A stretch of DNA of 64,000 nt, from assembly GCF_000412335.2 (NCBI RefSeq), contig NZ_KE161030.1, forward strand, positions 2,580,526 to 2,644,525, written 5' to 3'. Source of the stretch: Cedecea davisae DSM 4568. Its GTDB lineage: Bacteria > Pseudomonadota > Gammaproteobacteria > Enterobacterales > Enterobacteriaceae. Below, one piece after another: positions 40,445 to 48,362 of the stretch. Within the stretch, counting starts at the first letter, position 1, and the number at the start of each line of letters is the position of its first letter. The translations under genes were made by a program, and so were the position numbers. The notes beneath the pieces are model-generated. The model did no database searches and had not been told where the DNA came from. It was given only the letters and a program-made list of their open reading frames with translations.

Positions 40445-40469
40445 AACCCGTCTCCCGGACGGGTTATTT
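40445..40469 (+). terminator. Terminator downstream of yebV
   Basis: AACCCGTC (40445-40452) and GACGGGTT (40458-40465) form an eight-pair stem with a TCCCG loop, followed by ATTT. The T run is weak. Confidence 0.7.
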
Positions 40470-40592
40470 CCATGACAAACAGCCGAAAAACGTGGTTTTC
40501 GACCATTTGGGGCAAGTCAGAAAACATTATTCATTGTTTTTGTCAGACCGAAGTTCAGGATTTTTAAATCAATGAACTTTATCGGCAGTCTC

Positions 40593-40615
40593 CCCGTCCT
40601 CATGACGGGTTATTT
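40593..40615 (+). terminator. Second terminator-like hairpin between yebV and yebW
   Basis: CCCGTC (40593-40598) and GACGGG (40604-40609) enclose CTCAT and are followed by TTATTTT. The right arm and tail copy the first yebV terminator, though about 140 bp of non-coding sequence lies between them. Confidence 0.6.
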
Positions 40616-40685
40616 TAAAGGTTTATTCCCCCTATCCTGCCAGCTCCCCTACACTTAAACCAAACGAAGCGGTTCAGAGGCGCTA

Positions 40686-40877
40686 ATGTTTGCTTTGGTT
40701 TTATTCGTTTGTTACCTGGATGGCGGCTGCGACGATCTGGTTCTTGAGGTGTTTAATACCGAACGCCAGTGCCTGAGCGCGATGAGCGAGCAGCGCATGC
40801 GCCACGGCGGCTGTTATCCGGTTGAAGAGTTTATCGATGGGTTCTGGCGGCCTGCTCAGGAATACGCTGATTTCTGA
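40686..40877 (+). CDS. yebW: YebW small protein
   Basis: The 63-residue protein has a short hydrophobic N-terminus (MFALVLFVCYLDGGCDD) and four cysteines (Cys9, Cys15, Cys30 and Cys43), possibly forming disulfides or binding metal. It ends DGFWRPAQEYADF. It is colinear with E. coli YebW. GAGGCGC lies before the ATG. The function is unknown. Confidence 0.88.
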   Translation: MFALVLFVCYLDGGCDDLVLEVFNTERQCLSAMSEQRMRHGGCYPVEEFIDGFWRPAQEYADF

Positions 40878-40903
40878 GTGGATTCAGGCCGCCTGTTAAG
40901 GGA

Positions 40904-41434
40904 TTAGCGGTTAAGCGGGCGAACCAGCATTCTTACCTGCTTATTGTGATAGCCCACATAGTGCTGAAAACGGAAGCCAAAACGCTCCGCCAGCCGAATC
41001 GAGCACTGATTGTCGTCGTCAATAATGCAGCATACCGGCACATCGAAGCACTCATCCGCCCAGCCCAGCACCGCTTCCAGAGCTTCTACCGCATAACCTT
41101 TGCCGTGAGCCGTTGGAATTAACGTCCAGCCCGCCTCAGGGTATTCCAGCTCAGGAGTCAGGTCGCGCTGAGCATTCTGAAAGCCGAACGCCCCGACAAA
41201 ATGGCCGCTTTGCTTCTCAAACAACGCCCAGTAGCCATAGCCCAGAGCCTGCCAGTGGCCGATGTAACGCAGCAGCCTTCCCCAGCTCATTTCTTTATCC
41301 TGTGGTTTGCCGCCGCCGATAAACTTCACCATTTCCGGGTCAGACCAGCAGGCAACCAGGGCCGGGTAATCGTCCAGCGTAAAATGACGCAGGATCAGAC
41401 GCTCTGTTTCAATTCGTGGTGCTTCGGTAAACAT
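40904..41434 (-). CDS. GNAT family N-acetyltransferase (RimJ/RimL-like)
   Basis: The 176-residue protein opens with the RimJ/RimL-type IETERLILRHFTLDDYPAL and has the acetyl-CoA site in AGWTLIPTAHGKGYAVEAL and the later CSIRLAERFGFRF. It could acetylate an N-terminus, a small molecule or a drug. The target is unknown. The start 41434 (MFTEAPRIETER) has GGGAG upstream. An earlier start would overlap the MFS gene by 55 bp. It follows the MFS gene with a 17 bp gap, so the two form one operon. It is absent from this place in E. coli K-12. Confidence 0.85.
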   Translation of the reverse strand: MFTEAPRIETERLILRHFTLDDYPALVACWSDPEMVKFIGGGKPQDKEMSWGRLLRYIGHWQALGYGYWALFEKQSGHFVGAFGFQNAQRDLTPELEYPEAGWTLIPTAHGKGYAVEALEAVLGWADECFDVPVCCIIDDDNQCSIRLAERFGFRFQHYVGYHNKQVRMLVRPLNR

Positions 41435-41451
41435 AATAACTCCCGCAAAAT

Positions 41452-42699
41452 TTATTCTTGTAATCGCTGCCGTATGCCCGCTTTGCTGGCGTAGATAATA
41501 GCGCACAGCAGCAGGCTAAACAGCGCGGTGCTGAGAAAAACGCCCGCCCCGGTCAGGGTTAACATCACTCCGCCGATTAACGGCCCCAGCGCAATACCAA
41601 GCGTGGACAAAGTGGAAGCGCCCAGATAAGCCCCCCGGTGTTCATCCGGCGCAAGCTGATCCAGCAGGATGTTCAGGTTCGGCATCAAAATCGCCTCTCC
41701 AATACTGAAAACGATAGTCACGCCCACCCATAGCAGAGCATCCGGGGCGCGCACCGACCAAAACAGCAGTTGGGAAAGCGCGAAAATAGCCCCGCCCAGC
41801 AGAATACGGTTAGGCAAGCTAACCCGGGCCAGGAAGCGCACCAGGAAAAGCTGAGCTATTAGCACGGTACAGGCGTTAGAAACCAGGATCAGCGTGATGA
41901 GCTTCACCGCGGCCTCCGCGTCGAGCGTCAGCAGGTAAAGCGGCACCACGGACTCATAGTGAACAAACACCACGGCGCATAAAATACTGCACATCAGCGC
42001 GGCGACAAAAAGTTTATCGCGGGCGATGATAAGCATAATATCCCTCAGCCTTATAGTCGGCGCTGACTGCGTTTTATCACTGATTAACTTTCCCGCAGGA
42101 ATATAAAGCAAGGTATAAACCAGCAGCGGCAAATAGCTTATTGCGGTAATTACGAAGGTGCCTTTTTGCGACGTAAGCCCAAATGCTATTCCCACCAGCG
42201 GGCCGGTTACCGCGGCAACGTTGACGAGGTAATAACGTATTTGCAGCGCCAGCGCGCGGCGGCGGCGGTCGCCTAATAAATCGCTCATCAGGGCTCTGAT
42301 CGGCGGCTCAACCCAGGCGAAGCAGACCCCGACAATCATTAATCCCATGATAAATAGAGTCATCCCGCCCGCCAGCCCCAACAGGGCATAACCGACAAAA
42401 GATAAAGCGCACCCAAGAGACAATATGCCGCGCCGCCCCAGCTTGTCAGACAGCTGGCCGCCGTACATGCCCAGCCCTACGGCCAGCAGCGCGCTGCTGG
42501 TCATCGCTATTCCGACCGAAACCGGCGACAGATGGTAATTACGGGTCATTATCACCGTCATAAACGGCCATGCCATAAAATAACTGAAGCGAATAACCAA
42601 AGTAAAAAACAGCAGCGCAATCACCGTAGACGGGAAGGTTTTTAGCGTTTGAATAAAACCCGGCGTAGCGTCCTCCCGGACGGCATATTTTGTCGTCAT
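41452..42699 (-). CDS. MFS transporter, 12 TM, MdtH/YdeE-like
   Basis: The 415-residue membrane protein has the MFS motif A in GGQLSDKLGRRGILSLG (about 80-96) and a second half with paired helices. Its cytoplasmic loop (ISDKTQSAPTIRLRD) lies near the middle. It resembles drug exporters of the MdtH/YdeE group, but I cannot name an orthologue. AGGAA lies before the ATG. The genetic link to an acetyltransferase suggests modification plus export of one compound, which is inference only. Confidence 0.82.
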   Translation of the reverse strand: MTTKYAVREDATPGFIQTLKTFPSTVIALLFFTLVIRFSYFMAWPFMTVIMTRNYHLSPVSVGIAMTSSALLAVGLGMYGGQLSDKLGRRGILSLGCALSFVGYALLGLAGGMTLFIMGLMIVGVCFAWVEPPIRALMSDLLGDRRRRALALQIRYYLVNVAAVTGPLVGIAFGLTSQKGTFVITAISYLPLLVYTLLYIPAGKLISDKTQSAPTIRLRDIMLIIARDKLFVAALMCSILCAVVFVHYESVVPLYLLTLDAEAAVKLITLILVSNACTVLIAQLFLVRFLARVSLPNRILLGGAIFALSQLLFWSVRAPDALLWVGVTIVFSIGEAILMPNLNILLDQLAPDEHRGAYLGASTLSTLGIALGPLIGGVMLTLTGAGVFLSTALFSLLLCAIIYASKAGIRQRLQE

Positions 42700-42923
42700 A
42701 ATTTTTCCTGTTAATTATCGTTATAGTGGAGGCGGGGCCGCTTGCAGATAAATAAGCGGTTAAATAGTAATAAGATATTCCGAAAGGTGCCGCAACGGAA
42801 ATGTTGCAGGATTGTTTAATTCCCGAGCTTATGATTCAAAGGGTCTGGAAGGCAGCGAAATGTAGTGAAAAATTGTGACGTACTGCTCAAAAAGTGGTGT
42901 TTAATTCTGCATCAATAAAAAGT

Positions 42924-42955
42924 GAAATCGGCAACCAAAAGCTGCCGATTAAATA
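42924..42955 (-). terminator. Likely terminator of the SulP gene
   Basis: On the minus strand AATCGGCA and TGCCGATT form an eight-pair stem, followed by TCACTTTTTATTG. It begins within ten bases of the SulP stop. Confidence 0.65.
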
Positions 42956-44452
42956 CTAAAGCTTGCCGCTTAAACGCTGATGGAAATCGGCGCTGCGTAC
43001 ATCCAGGCCAATAATCTCGACGTCGGCATTGTAACGCCGGTATCGGGTTTCAACCGCATCCAGGACGGCAACCGTTGAGGCGTCCCAAATCTGAGCATGG
43101 GTCAAGTCGATAATCACCCGCTGCGGATCGTCGGCATAGTGAAAATGCTCCACCAAATCATTGCTGCTGGCAAAAAATAGCGGGCCACGGACCCGGTAGG
43201 TCACCGCGTTTCCATCATCAGAAAGCTGACGCTCCGCTTTTACCACATGCGCAATGCGGCGAGCGAACAGCATCATAGCGAAAATCACTCCGCCCAGCAC
43301 GCCCAGGGCCAGGTTGTCCGTATAAACGGTGACAGCGACGGTGGTCAGCATCACCAGCGTTTCAGGGACCGGCATCCTGCGCAGAGTCGCGGGCGAGACG
43401 CTGTGCCAGTTCAGCGTTTTCACCGCAACAATCATCATGATTCCGGCCAGCACCACCATAGGAATTTTTGCCATGACGGAGCTTAACGCCGTGACCAGGA
43501 GCAGCAGTACCAGCGCCGCAGACAGAGTAGAAAGCCGCGTGCGCCCTCTCCCCAGCTCTACGTTAACAATGGTTTGGCCAATCATCGCGCAGCCCGCAAT
43601 CCCCCCATAAAAACCAGCAAAGATATTGGACAGGCCAAGCCCCCAGCACTCGCGGCGTTTACTGGAAGGCGTATCGGTCAGCTCATCCACCAGTTTGGCC
43701 GTGAGCAGTGACTCCATAAGCCCGACGAAAGCGATGCTCAGCGCGCAAGGCCAGATAATGTGCAGCGTCTCCATATTGAGCGGAACCAGCAGTTCAGTTA
43801 ACCCCGGCAGCCCTGCCTTCATTGGCCCGCTGTCGCCAACGGTAGGCAGCGTCCAGCCCATTGCAACGCTGGCGGCGGTCACCAGCACAATCGCCACCAG
43901 CGGCGAAGGCACGGATTTGAGCACTCTGGGTAGAAGTAAAACCACGGCAAGCGTAATAGCGAATAGCACCCAGACCAGCTGGCTTTGTCCCCATACGTGC
44001 GGCACCTGAGCAAAGAAAATCAGTATCCCCAGAGCGTTTACAAAACCGGTCATCACCGACAGCGGAATATAGCGCATCATGCGCGCCAGGCCCGTCACGC
44101 CGAACAGGATCTGAATACCTCCGGCCAGCACAACCGCGGGCAGGATGTAGCCCACGCCATACTGGTGCACCATCGGCCCAATAACCAAAGCTACCGACCC
44201 GGCAGCGGCGGTAACCATCGCCGGACGTCCGCCAAGTATCGACATCGCCAGGCACAAGACAATGGAAGCGATTAGGCTGACTTTGGGGTCAACTCCGGCA
44301 ATCAGCGAGAAAGAGATAACTTCGGGGATTAGCGCCAGGGCAGTGACCACCCCGGCTAAAATTTCGCGCTGGATCAGGCGCGGCGAACGAAGCACGGCGC
44401 GAAGACTATTTTCACGCGCATGTTGAGCGGCAAGCTCGGTTTGGTTTGTCAT
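42956..44452 (-). CDS. SulP family inorganic anion transporter with STAS domain
   Basis: The 498-residue inner-membrane protein has about 12-14 helices (about 28-395), including the SulP motif region GRPAMVTAAAGSVALVIGPMV and GFYGGIAGCAMIGQTIVN. A C-terminal STAS domain follows (about 400-498) with IIDLTHAQIWDASTVAVLD, where the DxS regulatory Ser is present. Sulfate, bicarbonate or dicarboxylate are possible substrates, and the sequence does not decide between them. It belongs to the accessory block between yebW and SdsR. Confidence 0.88.
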   Translation of the reverse strand: MTNQTELAAQHARENSLRAVLRSPRLIQREILAGVVTALALIPEVISFSLIAGVDPKVSLIASIVLCLAMSILGGRPAMVTAAAGSVALVIGPMVHQYGVGYILPAVVLAGGIQILFGVTGLARMMRYIPLSVMTGFVNALGILIFFAQVPHVWGQSQLVWVLFAITLAVVLLLPRVLKSVPSPLVAIVLVTAASVAMGWTLPTVGDSGPMKAGLPGLTELLVPLNMETLHIIWPCALSIAFVGLMESLLTAKLVDELTDTPSSKRRECWGLGLSNIFAGFYGGIAGCAMIGQTIVNVELGRGRTRLSTLSAALVLLLLVTALSSVMAKIPMVVLAGIMMIVAVKTLNWHSVSPATLRRMPVPETLVMLTTVAVTVYTDNLALGVLGGVIFAMMLFARRIAHVVKAERQLSDDGNAVTYRVRGPLFFASSNDLVEHFHYADDPQRVIIDLTHAQIWDASTVAVLDAVETRYRRYNADVEIIGLDVRSADFHQRLSGKL

Positions 44453-44596
44453 AGTGAAATGCAGGCTTATTTGTTATGAACGCCGCGCCTCTACTGGAAC
44501 GCGGTCAGCAAGGCGGGGATTGTAGCTTCGTCCCGGGCGTGATGCGAATTTTTGTGACCGGCATCATACTCCAATGCCGGAAAGCAAAGCACGAAT

Positions 44597-45052
44597 TTAA
44601 AGACGCGGGCCGACGCCAAATTTCGGAGACTTAACGTTTGCCGCCCACAGCTTGATGTCCTTCTGAATTAACACCGTAAAATCTGAAGTCAGCCGTTCGA
44701 CCACATAATTGGCCTGCGCGGCTTCGGCTATAACAAAATGCTCGAGAATTTTATCTTTGAGTGGAAAACAGCGATATTCCGCAGGAACAATTTTGCCGTC
44801 AATTTCCAGTTTTGCGCTGCGCCCGGCTTCGTCACAATTACCGCTTCGCGTATACGAAACAACCATATTTGCCGATTCAAACCCGGCGTTACCGATACTG
44901 ACCAGCACCGGCTCGTGCTCGGCGGTCTGCGTCATGCCATACAGAACGCCATTCTTTTTATGCCAGGTATTATATTCTCTTTGCTGCTCTGCGCCGTGGG
45001 CGCCTGAAAGCGAAGCCGCCAAAAGCCCCACGGTAAACATTATTATTTTCAT
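44597..45052 (-). CDS. Exported hypothetical protein (151 aa)
   Basis: I do not recognise this family. The N-terminus is a clear signal peptide (MKIIMFTVGLLAASLSGAHG, cleavage near residue 20-21), giving a mature protein of about 130 residues. It has two cysteines (GNCDEAG and YRCFPL) likely to pair. Charged and hydrophobic residues alternate, as in a small beta-rich periplasmic domain. GGATGAG lies before the ATG. It follows the SdsR/SraC locus and precedes SulP on the same strand. The 144 bp gap to SulP argues against tight coupling. Confidence 0.65.
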   Translation of the reverse strand: MKIIMFTVGLLAASLSGAHGAEQQREYNTWHKKNGVLYGMTQTAEHEPVLVSIGNAGFESANMVVSYTRSGNCDEAGRSAKLEIDGKIVPAEYRCFPLKDKILEHFVIAEAAQANYVVERLTSDFTVLIQKDIKLWAANVKSPKFGVGPRL

Positions 45053-45296
45053 TACTCATCCTTACGCTCTCCTCCCTGAGACAGACAAACTAAAAAAACC
45101 ACCAAGTCCGATATGATAAAACTTAGCGATGAAAAAAGTTGAATAAAAGCCCTACTCTTTTAGGTAGGTTCCCCCTCATACGACAGAATCTCTTGCGCAA
45201 CAAATAATTAACAAAATCAGAAAAAAACGCTGGACGAAAAGCCCGCAAGTTATGGTATGGTTTTAGCGCACAGGTGGGGTCAGGAAGGTGATGGGA

Positions 45297-45567
45297 AATC
45301 TTTCTCGCGCAAGCAGCCTCGCCGGTTTCCGGGCAAAAAAAAGACCGAACACGATTCCTGTATTCGGTCCAGGGAAATGGCTCTTGGGAGAGAGCCGTGC
45401 GCTAAAAGTTGGCATTAATGCAGGCTAAGTCGCCTTGCCTCTTAAGAATAGATTACCGACGCAGGTTTTCCAGTCCGCAGCAAAAGTGGTCAGAAAAAAG
45501 CCGCATTTAAGGTGACTGTTTATGCAAAAACAGCAATATCCCCTTGAGGTTATTGCTGTTTTTTTAT
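45297..45567 (+). ncRNA. sraC: Antisense RNA SraC (RyeA), approximate 5' end
   Basis: In E. coli SraC (about 249 nt) lies opposite SdsR, extending about 38 nt before and 107 nt past it. The same geometry here predicts roughly 45297-45547. A strong plus-strand terminator ends near 45567: AACAGCAATA (45529-45538) pairs with TATTGCTGTT (45551-45560), followed by TTTTT. The 5' end is an estimate from E. coli and I see no clear promoter. The same hairpin may also terminate yebY on the other strand. Confidence 0.7.
45335..45440 (-). ncRNA. sdsR: Small RNA SdsR (RyeB), sigma-S dependent
   Basis: The minus-strand sequence from AGGCAAGGCGACTTAGCC through GCGCACGGCTCTCTCCC to the terminator stem GGACCGAATAC / GTGTTCGGTC plus eight T residues is nearly identical to E. 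coli SdsR (about 104 nt). SdsR is an Hfq-bound stationary-phase sRNA repressing ompD, mutS and others. Its 5' end is placed at about 45437-45440. The promoter shows CTATTCTTAA (45451 to 45442), a good sigma-S -10. SraC is transcribed from the opposite strand over it. Confidence 0.93.
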
Positions 45568-45587
45568 GGCGAGATTTTATGCGGTTT

Positions 45588-45932
45588 TTAGCTTTTACAC
45601 AGCTTCTGAGCGCGTTCTACAAATGGCTCAAGGCTCATTTTCTGCCCCGGATGCTGCGGGTCATCAACCTGAATCACGCCGATCGGCTGCCCGGTAGTTT
45701 TACCGCTTTTCACCTGCTGTTCCGCAACATCGTTCAGCGGATACTGCATCAGGGTGCTAGGGTTAATAGCAAACAGGGCGTTACCCGCGCGGCAGCTGAG
45801 CATCACCTCTTCGCGGTTGAACGCCCATTTGTCTTTACCCACCTCAAAGCGGCTCACGGTGATAATTTGCGGGGCGGCAAGCGCGGAACTGGCGCAGGCC
45901 ATCAGCAGTAAAGTCAAAATGCTCTTTTTCAT
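45588..45932 (-). CDS. yebY: YebY periplasmic protein (DUF2511)
   Basis: The 114-residue protein has a signal peptide ending SALA (residue 19) and a mature domain with [20 protein letters not shown], two cysteines (LSCRAG and KLCKS) and [11 protein letters not shown]. It is colinear with E. coli YebY. Its function is unknown. It lies 29 bp after yebZ in an apparent yobA-yebZ-yebY operon, so a copper or redox link is inferred from context. Confidence 0.9.
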   Translation of the reverse strand: MKKSILTLLLMACASSALAAPQIITVSRFEVGKDKWAFNREEVMLSCRAGNALFAINPSTLMQYPLNDVAEQQVKSGKTTGQPIGVIQVDDPQHPGQKMSLEPFVERAQKLCKS

Positions 45933-45961
45933 GAATCTCTCATCTAACCAGTTCGTTGCCG

Positions 45962-46837
45962 TCAGAACGGCTCCCAGGTCGCGAATATACTGACTAGCAG
46001 AATTACCGCCACCGATAAAATAACTTCCAGCCAGGTCAGCTGGATGAAACGTTTTTGCGCCCCGGCCCGTGCGGAATCAAAACGCGGCACCAGCAAATAA
46101 CGGTTAACCAGCGCCAGAATGACCATCACCGCCACCAGCGCTACTTTCAGCGCCAGCAGTCGAAAATACCCGCTTTCCACAGGCAGAGACCAGCCCAAAA
46201 TGAGCAGGCCGTTGACAATGCCGGTGACCAGAACGGTCGCCACGGCAAGGTGCCCATAACGGGAAAAACGCATCATCGCCGTAATTGCCGGGCCTCGCCA
46301 GCGTGGTTTGCGCGCCATGTGCATACAGACCAGCAGCGGCAGAAGACCACCCGCCCACCAGGCCGCGCTCAGAAGATGAATAGCGTGATTGATGCGTTGA
46401 AAAGCGCCGAGAGCGCCGTCGTGCATTGCGGCATGCCCTGCTCCGGCCAGTAAAATGAGCTGGGCGGCGGCCAACAGCAATAATAATCCCTGTAGCGCAC
46501 GAGGCCTGAGCAGCACCACGCCAAAAGTAGCCACCGCCAGCAGCAGCTGCCAGATCCACACCGAGCCAAAGCGGGTGCCCGCAACCGCGAGCCAGACATC
46601 CGGGGAGAACACATCCGCCCAGCCGTCGCCCATCAGCCCGGCCTGAGCCATAAACAGCAGGCAGGCGCTGAGCAGAGAGAGCCAGACCGCCGGCCGCCAC
46701 TGCATTTGCAGGCGGCGCACCAGTACCGGTTTAAAACGTTGCGGAGCCAACAGCGAGCAGCAAATGGCGCTGCCAAGCAGCACCATCAACGCGGTGAAAT
46801 GGACAAAGCGCAGCGCGATGTAAAACGCCGACAGCAT
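45962..46837 (-). CDS. yebZ: Copper homeostasis membrane protein YebZ (CopD/PcoD family)
   Basis: The 291-residue integral membrane protein has about eight helices. Conserved His and Met residues fit a CopD metal site: [20 protein letters not shown] near the start, and [36 protein letters not shown] in the centre. CopD family proteins are proposed to move copper across the inner membrane with CopC. The start is 5 bp after yobA, so they are coupled. It is one residue longer than E. coli YebZ. Confidence 0.92.
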   Translation of the reverse strand: MLSAFYIALRFVHFTALMVLLGSAICCSLLAPQRFKPVLVRRLQMQWRPAVWLSLLSACLLFMAQAGLMGDGWADVFSPDVWLAVAGTRFGSVWIWQLLLAVATFGVVLLRPRALQGLLLLLAAAQLILLAGAGHAAMHDGALGAFQRINHAIHLLSAAWWAGGLLPLLVCMHMARKPRWRGPAITAMMRFSRYGHLAVATVLVTGIVNGLLILGWSLPVESGYFRLLALKVALVAVMVILALVNRYLLVPRFDSARAGAQKRFIQLTWLEVILSVAVILLVSIFATWEPF

Positions 46838-46842
46838 GGCGG

Positions 46843-47217
46843 TTACTTCACGGAGAAGTGGTAGTTGCCTTTAGTTTTGTGCCCGTCAACCGACACTACA
46901 TGCCAGTCCACCGAATAATCACCCGGCTTTAACGCCTCTTCTACCGGCACAATAAGCTGTTTGTTATCCGTTGCATTGAGCTTCACTTTGCCGGTTTTTA
47001 CATTCGCCTGCTGCGGGCCGGTAACGGTCACGCCGCTAAAGCCTGGCTCCACGCCTTCAGAGAAACTCAGCGTCAGCGCCTGCGGCGAAGCGGTAACCGC
47101 GGCATCGGCTGCCGGGGACTGCTGCTTTAAATGTGCGTGAGCAAGGACGGCAGGGGAAACGGCCATTGCGGCAACAAACGCGGCCACGGTTGCGATGCGG
47201 GAAGAGATGAACGCCAT
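46843..47217 (-). CDS. yobA: CopC-domain periplasmic copper-binding protein YobA
   Basis: The 124-residue protein has a signal peptide ending VLA (about residue 26), so the mature protein begins HAHLKQQSP, the N-terminal His copper ligand of CopC proteins. Further ligands are plausible in the C-terminal DWHVVSVDGHKTKG, where Asp and His of the DxH/HxxxxDGH type occur. The CopC beta-barrel spans about 27-124. It is the first gene of the yobA-yebZ-yebY group. Confidence 0.93.
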   Translation of the reverse strand: MAFISSRIATVAAFVAAMAVSPAVLAHAHLKQQSPAADAAVTASPQALTLSFSEGVEPGFSGVTVTGPQQANVKTGKVKLNATDNKQLIVPVEEALKPGDYSVDWHVVSVDGHKTKGNYHFSVK

Positions 47218-47358
47218 ATTAACTATTCCTTTTTGTTATGTGATAAGGCGGAAAGGATAACTCCCCCCCGATATCAAGTCGAGACGGGATAAGCTATTGT
47301 TACTTGTCATCCGTGGCGCAAAACAGTAACTTCTGCGCTGACATTGCAGGAGGATATG

Positions 47359-47589
47359 ATGAGCTACAATCTCGCCGATTTGCCCCAGGAAGAGATGGAC
47401 AAAGTCAACGTCGATCTCGCCGCCGCGGGCGTGGCCTTTAAAGAACGTTATAATATGCCGATCGTTGCCGAAGTGGTTGAGCGCGAACAGCCTGAACACC
47501 TCAGAACCTGGTTCCGCGAGCGGTTAATTGCCCACCGGCTGGCTTCGGTAAAACTCTCTCGCCTGCCGTATGAACCCAAGCAAAAATAA
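47359..47589 (+). CDS. holE: DNA polymerase III theta subunit
   Basis: This small helical subunit stabilises the epsilon proofreading subunit in the Pol III core. The 76-residue product has the conserved block [23 protein letters not shown] followed by [20 protein letters not shown]. Of the adjacent ATGs at 47356 and 47359, the second has the better spacing (five bases) from AGGAGG. It is divergent from yobA. E. coli yobB, between holE and exoX, is missing here. Confidence 0.95.
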   Translation: MSYNLADLPQEEMDKVNVDLAAAGVAFKERYNMPIVAEVVEREQPEHLRTWFRERLIAHRLASVKLSRLPYEPKQK

Positions 47590-47702
47590 ATCATTACCAC
47601 TGCTCAACAAGTGACGAAATGGATATTACTCTGTTTCTTGTTAGGGTACGGAAACGTTACGCCTGTATGGCAGGATGCTAAAACCTGTTAATGGAGCCTC
47701 GA

Positions 47703-48362
47703 ATGCTGCGCATTATCGATACCGAAACCTGCGGATTGCAGGGCGGCGTGGTGGAAGTGGCCTCGGTAGACATTATCGACGGCCAGATAGTTAACCCGAT
47801 GAGCGATTTGGTACGCCCCGACCGCCCCATCAGCCATCAGGCGATGGCTATTCATAAAATCACCGAACAGATGGTCGCCGATAAGCCGTGGATTGAAGAT
47901 GTTATCCCTCGCTACCACGGCAGCCCTTATTACGTCGCCCACAATGCCAGCTTCGACAGGCGAATGCTGCCGGAAATGCCGGGTGACTGGATATGTACCG
48001 TCAAGCTGGCTCGTCGCCTTTGGCCGGGGATCAAGTACAGCAATATGGGGCTGTATAAATCGCTGAAGCTTGAGGTAGAAACGCCTGCCGGGCTGCATCA
48101 GCACCGGGCGCTGTTTGACTGCTACATCACCGCGGCGCTGCTGCTGAAAATAATGGAAGTTTCCGGCTGGAGCGCCGAGCAAATGGTCACCGTTACCGGC
48201 CGCCCGGCGCTGGTGACCACCATGATGTTTGGCAAATACCGCGGCAAGCCTATCGCGGAAATCGCCGAGGACGATCCGGGTTATCTTCGCTGGATGCTGA
48301 ATAACATCAAAGAGCTGGCCCCGGATCTGCGGATGACGCTAAAACATTATCTTGCCGATTAA
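47703..48362 (+). CDS. exoX: Exodeoxyribonuclease X
   Basis: This DnaQ-like 3'-5' single-strand DNA exonuclease acts in mismatch repair. The 219-residue product has DEDDh residues in IDTETCG (Asp6, Glu8), AHNASFDRR, and [12 protein letters not shown]. The start 47703 was chosen because [15 protein letters not shown] is the family N-terminus and GGAG lies seven bases upstream. An ATG 12 bp earlier overlaps that site. Its last four bases overlap the 3' end of ptrB tail to tail. Confidence 0.95.
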   Translation: MLRIIDTETCGLQGGVVEVASVDIIDGQIVNPMSDLVRPDRPISHQAMAIHKITEQMVADKPWIEDVIPRYHGSPYYVAHNASFDRRMLPEMPGDWICTVKLARRLWPGIKYSNMGLYKSLKLEVETPAGLHQHRALFDCYITAALLLKIMEVSGWSAEQMVTVTGRPALVTTMMFGKYRGKPIAEIAEDDPGYLRWMLNNIKELAPDLRMTLKHYLAD

